From assembly GCA_031431125.1 (NCBI GenBank), contig JANPCX010000035.1, positions 91,100-155,099 of the forward strand: DNA of 64,000 bases. The letters are read 5' to 3'. Shown here piece by piece: positions 45,177-52,665 of this stretch. A program made the translations under genes and the position numbers. The notes beneath the pieces are model-generated. The model made no database searches and was not told where the DNA came from. It saw only the letters and a list, made by a program, of their open reading frames with translations. The DNA is from JANPCX01 sp031431125 (lineage in GTDB: Bacteria; Pseudomonadota; Gammaproteobacteria; Burkholderiales; Burkholderiaceae_C). Every line of letters starts with the position of its first letter. Position 1 is the stretch's first letter.

Positions 45177-46097
45177 TTACTCATGTTGCTCGGTACAAAC
45201 TTGCCTTACCTCGTAGCCCTTCTTTGCGAGAAGCGCTGGGACGCCGTTTTCGCTAGGCAAATGCAGAGCGCCCAGGGCAATAAAAATAGGCCTTTTTGCT
45301 GGTCCGTCCAATAGTTGGGCAATTTTTTTCGCTTGAGTTGGATTGCGACGAACAATTAGCTGGTCTTCAAAAGTTCTACTATCAGGTTTGTAGCCCAATA
45401 TCAGGTCTTCTTCTACTCCTTTGGCGACTGCTTCTATTAATTTTTTGTGCTGACGTGCGCGTATGGCTGGAATTTTTGGGTCTTGTATATCTTTCAAAAG
45501 TATCTTAATTTGTTCAGCGTAGGCGTCGGGTGGAATAATTCTCAGATAGGATAGCTGCTCACCTGGAGATTCGAGGTAGCTTATTTTCTTTTCAAGGAAA
45601 CGTGCGGCCAAAAAAACCTCTGCGTCTAAAGAGTAAGCGGAAATTCCCATAAAGTTTGCCAGTTTTGATGCCATCAGATGGCCCAGCCACCCGTATATTC
45701 TTACTGCATCAATTTCAACTATTTTTTCTTTGCTTTTGTCACTTAGAAAAAATGGTGAGTTATCTTCGATGAATTTAATTTCATCTTCATTTAAAAATTT
45801 AATGACTTCGCTCATTCTTGGTGAGCTTAAGTTCACTGCTGTATGTATTCTGTTGGCAAGCTCATCGGCTTCAATGATTACTTCATTGGCGAGCGTTAAA
45901 TACGATTTTGCACAGCGTCCCATAGAAACTGGAATTTCAGAATATCCTTGGTGCATACTTCCAAAAATATATGCAACAGGCTCTTTCTTTAATTTAATTT
46001 CATAAATATAGTTGGCAGGTAGAGACCCCTCTGCATTTTTTGTAAAAATAATAGTTATAAAAAACACCAAAAAAAACACAGAGGGGATTTTTAACAT
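45177..46097 (-). CDS. TraB/GumN-like protein in an AT-rich island
   Basis: 306 residues with a hydrophobic N-terminal signal (VFFLVFFITIIF). YIFGSMHQGYSEIP near the start and FIALGALHLPSENGVPALL near the end match the two conserved histidine motifs of the TraB/GumN family, putative metal-dependent proteases or hydrolases. Codon use is strikingly AT-rich compared with the flanking rluC and gph, suggesting recent acquisition. It converges on rluC with eight bases between them. Confidence 0.78.
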   Translation of the reverse strand: MLKIPSVFFLVFFITIIFTKNAEGSLPANYIYEIKLKKEPVAYIFGSMHQGYSEIPVSMGRCAKSYLTLANEVIIEADELANRIHTAVNLSSPRMSEVIKFLNEDEIKFIEDNSPFFLSDKSKEKIVEIDAVRIYGWLGHLMASKLANFMGISAYSLDAEVFLAARFLEKKISYLESPGEQLSYLRIIPPDAYAEQIKILLKDIQDPKIPAIRARQHKKLIEAVAKGVEEDLILGYKPDSRTFEDQLIVRRNPTQAKKIAQLLDGPAKRPIFIALGALHLPSENGVPALLAKKGYEVRQVCTEQHE

Positions 46098-46184
46098 TTT
46101 AAAAAATTTTTTAATAAAAAAAGTTCACTACCATCAAATTTAAAAATCAAAAATCCGGATAAAATGGATTGTATTGATATGCCT

Positions 46185-47084
46185 TTACCATCCTCCGCCA
46201 TCGCCATCGCCTTGAGCCCCATCAGCTCCGCTTTCCCCGCCGAAGTCTCCGAATCCGCCTACATCACCGGAAATATCGCCTGAGATATCCCCGGGGGTAT
46301 CGGATCCTGTAAAACTTCCAAAATCTCCAACATCTTGCGCATCGTCGGCTGTTTCTGCAGTTGCAACGCTCTCATCGGATTCTTCCGATGCAATAGTCAT
46401 TCCAGGAATTTCAGATCCGTAGGGTCCAAAAGGGCCGGGTATTCCAGTGAAATTGTCAGATTGATGATCATGGCCATTTACTGCTGTGGCTGACGATGGG
46501 TCGGTTGCCGAGCTCGGTCCAGGCCCTGTTACACCGAGTTGTGAACTCGCCGCAGGTGGACCTTGAATAACTGCCGAAACAATACCTCTTCCTATATCAT
46601 ATGCCATGTTTCCTAATACACCTTGTACGATCGCGTTTCCAAGTCCTGCAAACTGAGAACCATCGACGTTATCTTGATTCATGGAATCGGTGCCTGAATC
46701 CGCAGATTGCATTCCATCAGTCGAATTACTACTGTCGCTACTTAGCGCATAAGCTCTTCCCTCTTGATATTGCAGTGATTGATCTAGTTGATGATTGCCT
46801 CGCAAACTTAGAGCAACCAGTGCCCGCTCCATCGCTGCGTCTAAAATAGATTGCGAAGCAGTATTATCAGTATATTGGTTAAAATTACTGAATATGCCGC
46901 TATTTAAATCCGGTTGGACGTTGTTGTAGTCAATGCTCCAACTGTTCGCCTCAGGGTCGCTGGCCGATTGCCCGCCTCGATAGGGCTCGTAACCCATCAC
47001 CGCCAATGCAGTGTTGTTGTGCTCATCAAAATATGCTTTAGGTGCTGGCAGCGCCCCGCCACCAAAAACTGCTTGAATTGACAT
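46185..47084 (-). CDS. Orphan Asp/Gly/Ser-rich protein
   Basis: 299 residues; AGAGAGG upstream of the ATG supports translation. Residues 1-110 are Asn/Gln-rich and include SLRGNHQLDQSLQYQEG; a Gly/Ala hydrophobic stretch (NAIVQGVLGNMAYDIGRGIV) follows near 150-170. The last 60 residues are low-complexity (DISGDISGDVGGFGDFGG) and end GDGDGGGW. No signal peptide or known domain is evident. It shares the AT-rich island with the GumN-like gene, so the pair may be co-transcribed. Function unknown. Confidence 0.55.
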   Translation of the reverse strand: MSIQAVFGGGALPAPKAYFDEHNNTALAVMGYEPYRGGQSASDPEANSWSIDYNNVQPDLNSGIFSNFNQYTDNTASQSILDAAMERALVALSLRGNHQLDQSLQYQEGRAYALSSDSSNSTDGMQSADSGTDSMNQDNVDGSQFAGLGNAIVQGVLGNMAYDIGRGIVSAVIQGPPAASSQLGVTGPGPSSATDPSSATAVNGHDHQSDNFTGIPGPFGPYGSEIPGMTIASEESDESVATAETADDAQDVGDFGSFTGSDTPGDISGDISGDVGGFGDFGGESGADGAQGDGDGGGW

Positions 47085-47421
47085 AGTGATCCTCTCTTTC
47101 GATTGTGTTGGTTAAAGGCTGAGACAACTGAGACTCGGTCCGAGTTGGGCTGGTCACAGGTAGCAAATCTTTCGAAGCTACAATTTCATTATTGTGTGAA
47201 CTTGTGACGTTTTCTTCGCTTGTTTCTTGTCGTTTTGTAATGATATGTTTTTCGAGAACTATTTACTGCACCCTTGCAGCGTGATTGGTGGGTGTTCATA
47301 TCGTTACACCCCCGGTTGCCATATGGGATTTTTCGATGCTGATCTGGACGGGCGACAAGAGACAAGAAGTGCTTCCCTCAGTGCACGTTTGACACCGTGA
47401 ATTTCGTAAAAAATTCTCCCT
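47085..47421. other. AT-rich intergenic segment before gph
   Basis: 337 bases without a supportable gene. It holds the ribosome-binding site and presumably the promoter of the leftward orphan gene, and TTGACA at 47389-47394. A -10 would fall at 47412-47417 (AATTCT, weak), only five bases before the gph ATG, which would give a nearly leaderless mRNA. Confidence 0.35.
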
Positions 47422-48084
47422 ATGACCGTACAACACCGTTTTGACCTCATCGTGTTCGACTGGGACGGCACCCTGTTCGACTCGACCGCCCTCATCGCCC
47501 ACAGCATTCAGGCCGCTTGCGCGGATGTGGGTACGAAAATTCCCAGCGACCTGGAGGCACGTTATGTGATCGGCCTGGGGCTGAACGACGCGCTGGCCCA
47601 TGCAGCGCCGGAGTTGTCACCTGACCTCTACCCCTTGCTCGGTCAACGCTACCGCTTCCACTACGTGCAGCGGCAGCATGACATCACCTTGTTCGATGGC
47701 ACGCTGGAGATGCTGTCGCTGCTCAAGCAGCGCAACCACCTGCTGGCCGTGGCCACAGGAAAGTCGCGGCGTGGCCTGGACGAGGCCCTGGCCACCAGCA
47801 GTTTGCAGGGGGTGTTCCATGCCACGCGAACCGCCGACCAAACCGCCTCCAAGCCGCATCCGCAAATGTTGCTGGAGTTGATGGCCGAGCTCGATGTCCC
47901 CGCCGAACGTACCTTGATGATTGGCGACACCACCCACGATTTGCAGTTGGCCGCCAATGCGGGCACTGCGAGTGTGGGCGTGGCCTATGGCGCCCACCAC
48001 CACGACACCTTCACCGCGCTGTCACCTCGGCATGTGGCGCATTCTGTGAACGAGCTTCAAACCTGGTTGTTGGAAAATGCCTGA
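47422..48084 (+). CDS. gph: HAD-family phosphatase, phosphoglycolate-phosphatase-like
   Basis: 220 residues. FDWDGTLFDST carries the nucleophile Asp, ATGKSRRGLD the second motif, and MIGDTTHDLQLAANAG the Mg-binding acidic motif. The cap domain (residues 15-85) fits the HAD-IA group. Substrate could be 2-phosphoglycolate or another phosphomonoester. It is followed at once by the Rieske gene, overlapping by eight bases. Confidence 0.82.
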   Translation: MTVQHRFDLIVFDWDGTLFDSTALIAHSIQAACADVGTKIPSDLEARYVIGLGLNDALAHAAPELSPDLYPLLGQRYRFHYVQRQHDITLFDGTLEMLSLLKQRNHLLAVATGKSRRGLDEALATSSLQGVFHATRTADQTASKPHPQMLLELMAELDVPAERTLMIGDTTHDLQLAANAGTASVGVAYGAHHHDTFTALSPRHVAHSVNELQTWLLENA

Positions 48085-48469
48085 ACCCGTGACACCCAAG
48101 CAGGAACCTCAGTTTCTTTGCGCCTCAAGCGAGTTGGCCGAGCGCGGCAAAGCCATCACCTTCGACGTCTTGCACTACTTTGAGCCCGCGCGCGCTTTTG
48201 CGCTGCGCTTTGAAGGCCAAGTGGTGGCCTATTTGAACCGCTGCGTGCATGTGCCCACCGAAATGGACTGGCAAGACGGCGAGTTCCTCGACATGGACCG
48301 CCAGTTCATCATGTGCTCCATCCACGGCGCGGTTTATGAGCCCGACACCGGCCGCTGCGCAGGTGGCCCTTGTGGCCGCGGCAAGCTCACCGCCTTGCAA
48401 GTGCAGGAAAGAGATGGCCAGGTCTATTGGTATCCTTCCTCTGACACCCAACCCGTATTTGTTGATTGA
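48077..48469 (+). CDS. Rieske [2Fe-2S] protein
   Basis: 130 residues with cluster ligands Cys56-x-His58 (CVHVP) and Cys80-x2-His83 (CSIHGAVYEP). The rest is the Rieske fold with no membrane anchor or catalytic domain, so it resembles ferredoxin components of oxygenases or stand-alone electron carriers. It overlaps gph and is followed by an S49 protease gene 22 bases later. Redox partner unknown. Confidence 0.85.
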   Translation: MPEPVTPKQEPQFLCASSELAERGKAITFDVLHYFEPARAFALRFEGQVVAYLNRCVHVPTEMDWQDGEFLDMDRQFIMCSIHGAVYEPDTGRCAGGPCGRGKLTALQVQERDGQVYWYPSSDTQPVFVD

Positions 48470-48491
48470 TCTTTGACACTGAAAGCCCCGC

Positions 48492-49502
48492 ATGACGCAA
48501 GAAGACACCCGGCCCATGGAATTCGACGCGGCACCAGCGACTCCCGCCGCAAAAACAGCCGCCACCGGTCCCTCCTCTGTGAGCAGCTTTGAACCCGTGA
48601 TGGAACAGTTCGCGCGCGACTACCTTCGCGAGCGCCGCAGCGAGCGCCGTTGGCGCATCTTCTTTCGCCTGGCGTGGTTGCTGCTCTTGGTCCTTGTCGC
48701 CTGGGCCTTGTTCAACGCACGGGGTCATTCCAATGTGCCCAGTGGCCCGCACACTGCCTTGGTCGAAGTGCGCGGTGAAATTGCCGCCGATACCGAGGCC
48801 AGCGCCGAACAACTGGTGTCTGCGCTGCGCAGCGCGTTTGAAGATGTGGGGGCCAAGGCGGTGGTGCTGCGCATCAACTCGCCCGGCGGCAGTCCGGTGC
48901 AGTCCGGCATCATCAACGACGAAATCAAACGCCTCAAAGCCCTGCACAACAAAAAGGTCTATGCCGTCGTCGAGGAAATGTGTGCCTCTGGCGCCTATTA
49001 CATCGCCGTGGCCGCCGACGAAATTTATGTCGACAAAGCTTCACTCGTCGGCTCCATCGGCGTGCTGATGGATGGTTTTGGTTTCACAGCGGCGATGGAG
49101 AAGTTGGGTGTTGAGCGACGCTTGCTCACAGCCGGCGCCAACAAAGGCATGCTCGACCCCTTCTCCCCACAAAACGCCAAACAAACCGCTTTTGCCAAAG
49201 CCATGATCGACCAAATTCACCAGCAGTTCATTGCTGTGGTGAAAGAAGGCCGGGGCGACCGTTTGAAGGAAACGCCGGAGACGTTTTCAGGCTTGTTCTG
49301 GAACGGCGAAGAAGCCATCAAACTCGGCCTGGCCGACAAAATTGGCAGCCTCGATTTCGTGGCCCGCGAGGTGGTGCAAGCCCCCGAGGTGATCGACTAC
49401 ACCCCGAAAGACAACGTGGCTGAACGTTTGGCCAAACGTTTTGGTGCGGCCATGGGGGCGGGCGCGGTTCGGGCCTTGCAGTCCAGTACCCATATTCGCT
49501 GA
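48492..49502 (+). CDS. sppA: S49 signal-peptide peptidase SppA-like
   Basis: 336 residues with one N-terminal membrane helix (FFRLAWLLLLVLVAWALF, about 57-74) and the rest periplasmic. RINSPGGSPVQSG, the catalytic Ser in MCASGAYYIA, and the catalytic Lys in DKASLVGSIGVLMDGFG are clear. Short SppA enzymes cut membrane-embedded signal peptides. The order gph-Rieske-sppA suggests an operon. Confidence 0.9.
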   Translation: MTQEDTRPMEFDAAPATPAAKTAATGPSSVSSFEPVMEQFARDYLRERRSERRWRIFFRLAWLLLLVLVAWALFNARGHSNVPSGPHTALVEVRGEIAADTEASAEQLVSALRSAFEDVGAKAVVLRINSPGGSPVQSGIINDEIKRLKALHNKKVYAVVEEMCASGAYYIAVAADEIYVDKASLVGSIGVLMDGFGFTAAMEKLGVERRLLTAGANKGMLDPFSPQNAKQTAFAKAMIDQIHQQFIAVVKEGRGDRLKETPETFSGLFWNGEEAIKLGLADKIGSLDFVAREVVQAPEVIDYTPKDNVAERLAKRFGAAMGAGAVRALQSSTHIR

Positions 49503-49557
49503 ATGACATCGTCGCTGTATCAACGACCGTCTTCAGGCCATCCTTCCGCCGTCGGGC

Positions 49558-49605
49558 TGAGCCTGTCGAAGCCCAGATTGCACGCGCTGCTTTTCGACAG
49601 GCTCA
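49558..49605. repeat. Palindromic REP-like hairpin after sppA
   Basis: TGAGCCTGTCGAA (49558-49570) and TTCGACAGGCTCA (49593-49605) are a perfect 13-bp inverted pair over a 22-base loop. The GTCGAAAGCCTGA-type core is a common repetitive extragenic palindrome in proteobacteria. It lies in the 157-bp convergent gap between sppA and the Lrp gene and may end transcription in both directions. Confidence 0.6.
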
Positions 49606-49659
49606 AGGCGAAGAGCTCAAGTTTCAACAGGTCGCACAGCAAGCTCGCAGCAACCGGCT

Positions 49660-50091
49660 TCAACGACTGATGCGAGTCGACAGTACCACCGAGGTAGTCG
49701 TCCGTTCCACCCCATCGAGCTGCCCAATCTGATCGATCAACCGATCCAGCCGTTCGATCGACTCTGCCGACACCACGGCGATCATGTCGTACTCGCCGCT
49801 GACCGACAGCAGTGAACGCACCTCAGCAATGCGCCTGACCCCGGCTTCCACCGTGGCTGACAGTTTGGGCCCCACCTTGAGCATCACATGGGCATGCACC
49901 AGGCCTTGCTCGAAGGCCGTGCCGGTGCGCAGGGTGTAGCCCGCAATCACGCCGTCGCGCTCCAGCCGAGCCAAACGTGCCAGCACCGCAGTGCGTGACA
50001 AACCCACTTTGCGTGCCATCTGGGCCACGCCCACGCGGGCGTTTTCTCGAAGTTGGGCCAGCAGTTGTTGGTCTGTGGTGTCGAGTTGCAT
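49660..50091 (-). CDS. Lrp/AsnC-family transcription regulator
   Basis: 143 residues from ATG 50091 (MQLDTTDQQLLAQL). A helix-turn-helix occupies the N-terminus (VGVAQMARKVGLSRTAVLARLARL, cited by its ends); the C-terminus is a RAM ligand-binding domain (SLLSVSGEYDMIAVV). It is divergent from the lysine-degradation operon, and such regulators usually respond to the operon's amino acid, so lysine is the likely effector. That is inference from position. Confidence 0.88.
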   Translation of the reverse strand: MQLDTTDQQLLAQLRENARVGVAQMARKVGLSRTAVLARLARLERDGVIAGYTLRTGTAFEQGLVHAHVMLKVGPKLSATVEAGVRRIAEVRSLLSVSGEYDMIAVVSAESIERLDRLIDQIGQLDGVERTTTSVVLSTRISR

Positions 50092-50107
50092 GATTTGTCT
50101 ATTGTTG

Positions 50108-50135
50108 GACGTCGAAATCACTATAGTTTGACGTC
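50108..50135. promoter_or_regulatory. Candidate Lrp operator between divergent genes
   Basis: GACGTC occurs at 50108-50113 and 50130-50135, 22 bases apart (two helix turns), with an AT-rich centre containing ACTATAGT. A related GACGA follows at 50141. The geometry fits a dimeric Lrp-type site controlling both the regulator and the lysine operon. Confidence 0.45.
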
Positions 50136-50237
50136 TTTACGACGAAATGCAACTGTCAATCAACACATGCTCGTCGAACAATGGGCCACCAAGGCGGATG
50201 CGGATCGGCCGTGTCACGGGTCCAACGAGGTGGAACG

Positions 50238-51350
50238 ATGAAGCAAGTGATGGTGGTGGGCGCGGGCAAGATTGGTTCGACCATGGCGGCGCTCTTGGGG
50301 GCGACGGGCGACTACGCGGTCACGGTGGTGGATGCGTCTGCCGCCCATCTGACGGGGGTTCAGGGCCTTGCCCATGTGACGCCCTTGGTGCTGGACATCA
50401 GCCATGGCCCCGCTTTGCAAGCGGCACTGCAAGGGCACTTTGCGGTACTGAGCGCCGCGCCCTATCACTTGACCACGCGCATTGCCGAAGCGGCTGCTGC
50501 GGCGGGCGTGCACTATTTGGACTTGACCGAAGACGTGGCCAGTACGCGCCGGGTCAAAGAACTGGCGGCACAAGCACAAGCCCGGGGTGAGGCCACGACC
50601 TTCATTCCTCAATGCGGCTTAGCACCCGGGTTCATCTCCATCGTCGCGGCCGACCTGTGCAAGCACTTTGAACAAGTCAGCAACCTGCGCATGCGGGTCG
50701 GGGCCTTGCCGCAGTTTCCGTCGAATGCGCTGAACTACAACCTCACCTGGAGCACCGACGGCGTCATCAACGAGTACTGCGAGCCCTGTGAAGCCATTGT
50801 CGAGGGCTCGCTGCGCCAGGTGCCGCCGCTGGAAGGCTTGGAGGAATTCTCTCTTGACGGCGTGTTGTACGAGGCCTTCAACACCTCGGGGGGCTTGGGC
50901 ACCTTGTGCGATACGCTGGCGGGCAAAGTAGAAAACCTGAACTACAAAACCATACGCTACCCCGGCCACGCTGCCATCATGAAAGCCTTGCTCAACGACT
51001 TGCGTCTGCGCGACCGTCGCCATGTGCTCAAAGACATCTTGGAGAACGCCTTGCCGGGAACGATGCAGGATGTGGTCATCGTCTTCGTCACTGCCAGCGG
51101 CCTTTGCGAAGGCCAGTTGATGCAGGAGACCTATGCCCACAAGGTGTACAGCCGCCGCATCAATGGTGTCTTGCGCAGCGCCATCCAAGTCACGACAGCA
51201 TCTGCGATTTGTGCGGTGCTGGACATGTTGTGCGACGGCACATTGGACGCGCGGGGTTTCGTGCGCCAAGAACAAATCCCCTTGCCCACGTTTTTGAACA
51301 ACCGTTTTGGACTGGCCTATGCACGTTCGCACGACAGGGTGGAGGTATGA
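50238..51350 (+). CDS. Saccharopine-dehydrogenase-family enzyme, probable lysine 6-dehydrogenase
   Basis: 370 residues from ATG 50238 with AGGTGG upstream. MKQVMVVGAGKIGSTMA is a Rossmann loop, and LAPGFISIVAADL follows. The family includes lysine 6-dehydrogenase, which gives allysine (cyclising to piperideine-6-carboxylate), and saccharopine reductases. Its place before a DUF1338 gene and an aldehyde dehydrogenase favours lysine 6-dehydrogenase. The substrate is inferred from the operon. A repeat starts three bases after its stop. Confidence 0.78.
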   Translation: MKQVMVVGAGKIGSTMAALLGATGDYAVTVVDASAAHLTGVQGLAHVTPLVLDISHGPALQAALQGHFAVLSAAPYHLTTRIAEAAAAAGVHYLDLTEDVASTRRVKELAAQAQARGEATTFIPQCGLAPGFISIVAADLCKHFEQVSNLRMRVGALPQFPSNALNYNLTWSTDGVINEYCEPCEAIVEGSLRQVPPLEGLEEFSLDGVLYEAFNTSGGLGTLCDTLAGKVENLNYKTIRYPGHAAIMKALLNDLRLRDRRHVLKDILENALPGTMQDVVIVFVTASGLCEGQLMQETYAHKVYSRRINGVLRSAIQVTTASAICAVLDMLCDGTLDARGFVRQEQIPLPTFLNNRFGLAYARSHDRVEV

Positions 51351-51352
51351 AT

Positions 51353-51584
51353 CTAGATCCGGCAGTTGACCGCTTTCCTCCGCTTGCAACCCCATATGAG
51401 CATTGAGATTTATACACACGAAGCCCATCACCTCGTGGGTGAAAGCGCTACACACCCGATTGAGCAGCGCTTCGGGGTGCTGGCGGCGTTGCTCCTCCTT
51501 GCGGGCATGAGCCCGCCGCGTCGTCACGCCTTGCCACCACCCCGAATCACAGCCCACTCGGGCGCGTCCAACTGCCGGATCTAG
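51353..51584. repeat. Dispersed 232-bp repeat, copy 2 (inside lysine operon)
   Basis: Same length as copy 1 and clearly homologous over most of its length. Its terminal arms CTAGATCCGGCAGTTG (51353-51368) and CAACTGCCGGATCTAG (51569-51584) are perfect inverted repeats of 16 bases. The core hairpin GCGGGC-ATGA-GCCCGC is kept. It begins three bases after one operon gene and ends 11 bases before the next start. No transposase is encoded. Confidence 0.78.
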
Positions 51585-51595
51585 GTTGAATCTTG

Positions 51596-52624
51596 ATGAA
51601 CAGTGAATCCATCCTGAGCCGCATGCTCAACCCCGTGTTGGGTGCGTCTGCAAGCGCACAGGTGCAGCAAACCGTGCAGATCCATCCACTCTTGCGAGAC
51701 AACGCGGGCGAGGCCGTGCCCCGTGCGGTCTTGGCCCAGGCCTTGGCCTTGGTCCTTTTTCAGCGGCTCGTGGATCGTGTTCCGACGGGGCGCGCTTATG
51801 TCGGCGAAGTTGTTTCTCGAGGCCAAAAGGTGGTTTTTGACCACGGTGCCGTGCGTACTGTCGCCTGGCCTTGCGGCGCGCTGCCCCGCGGCGAGGCCGC
51901 CATCAGCCGGGTGCTGCGGCCCTTGGGTTATGCCATGGCAGCCGTCTACCCCTTGCCACGATTGGGCATGACGGGGCGGGCCTGGCGGCACCGGGACTGG
52001 CCAGAAGACCTGCCGCAATACTTTGTGTCCGAGTTCCACCCGGAACGTTTTTCTGCGCAACTGCAGACCACGGTGGATCGTGTGGTCGGCGCATCGACCG
52101 ACCCTTTGTGCTCCGACGACGTGGCCGCTTTGGAGCAACTCGACCGCGATGGCCAACTTCCCTTGGCCCAGGCCCTGGTTTTGTTGCCCCAACTCGCAGT
52201 CTGTTTTGGCCGCCAGCATGCCGAGCCTTCTTGGTACGACTACCAGGCCTTGCTGGCCGAATCACCCGAGATGGCTTGGATCAGCACCGAGGGAAATGCC
52301 TTCAACCATGCGACCGACAGGGTGCCCGACCTGGCCGCCGTGGCGCAGGCACAGCGCGACTTGGGCCGGCCCATCAAAGACCGCATTGAGGTCTCGGCCT
52401 CGGGCCGGGTGCAACAAACCGCGTTTCGGGCCGACCCGGTGCGCCGACTTTTTGTGGGCGACGCTGGAGGGGTCGAGCATGAGGTGCCGGGCTCCTTCTA
52501 CGAATTCATTCAACGCGCACAACTGCCCAGTGCACCCGGTCAAACGACGGGTTTGGACTTGGCCTTTGACGCCGGCAATGCCACAGGCATTTTTGGCATG
52601 ACGGCCGCAGCGCCAACGGCTTGA
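51596..52624 (+). CDS. hglS: DUF1338/HglS-like 2-oxoadipate dioxygenase/decarboxylase
   Basis: 342 residues from ATG 51596. His83 (VFDHGAVRTV), His238 (AFNHATDRVP) and Glu303 (FYEFIQR) sit in the three conserved blocks that hold the metal ligands of P. putida HglS (His, His, Glu), the enzyme that turns 2-oxoadipate into D-2-hydroxyglutarate in lysine breakdown. Family and role are from established knowledge of HglS. Here it is flanked by a lysine-dehydrogenase-like gene and an aldehyde dehydrogenase. The amino-transfer step between them is not encoded nearby. Confidence 0.82.
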   Translation: MNSESILSRMLNPVLGASASAQVQQTVQIHPLLRDNAGEAVPRAVLAQALALVLFQRLVDRVPTGRAYVGEVVSRGQKVVFDHGAVRTVAWPCGALPRGEAAISRVLRPLGYAMAAVYPLPRLGMTGRAWRHRDWPEDLPQYFVSEFHPERFSAQLQTTVDRVVGASTDPLCSDDVAALEQLDRDGQLPLAQALVLLPQLAVCFGRQHAEPSWYDYQALLAESPEMAWISTEGNAFNHATDRVPDLAAVAQAQRDLGRPIKDRIEVSASGRVQQTAFRADPVRRLFVGDAGGVEHEVPGSFYEFIQRAQLPSAPGQTTGLDLAFDAGNATGIFGMTAAAPTA

Positions 52625-52665
52625 CGGTTGCCCACACCACCAACAAAAAAGCAGGAGCCCCCACC

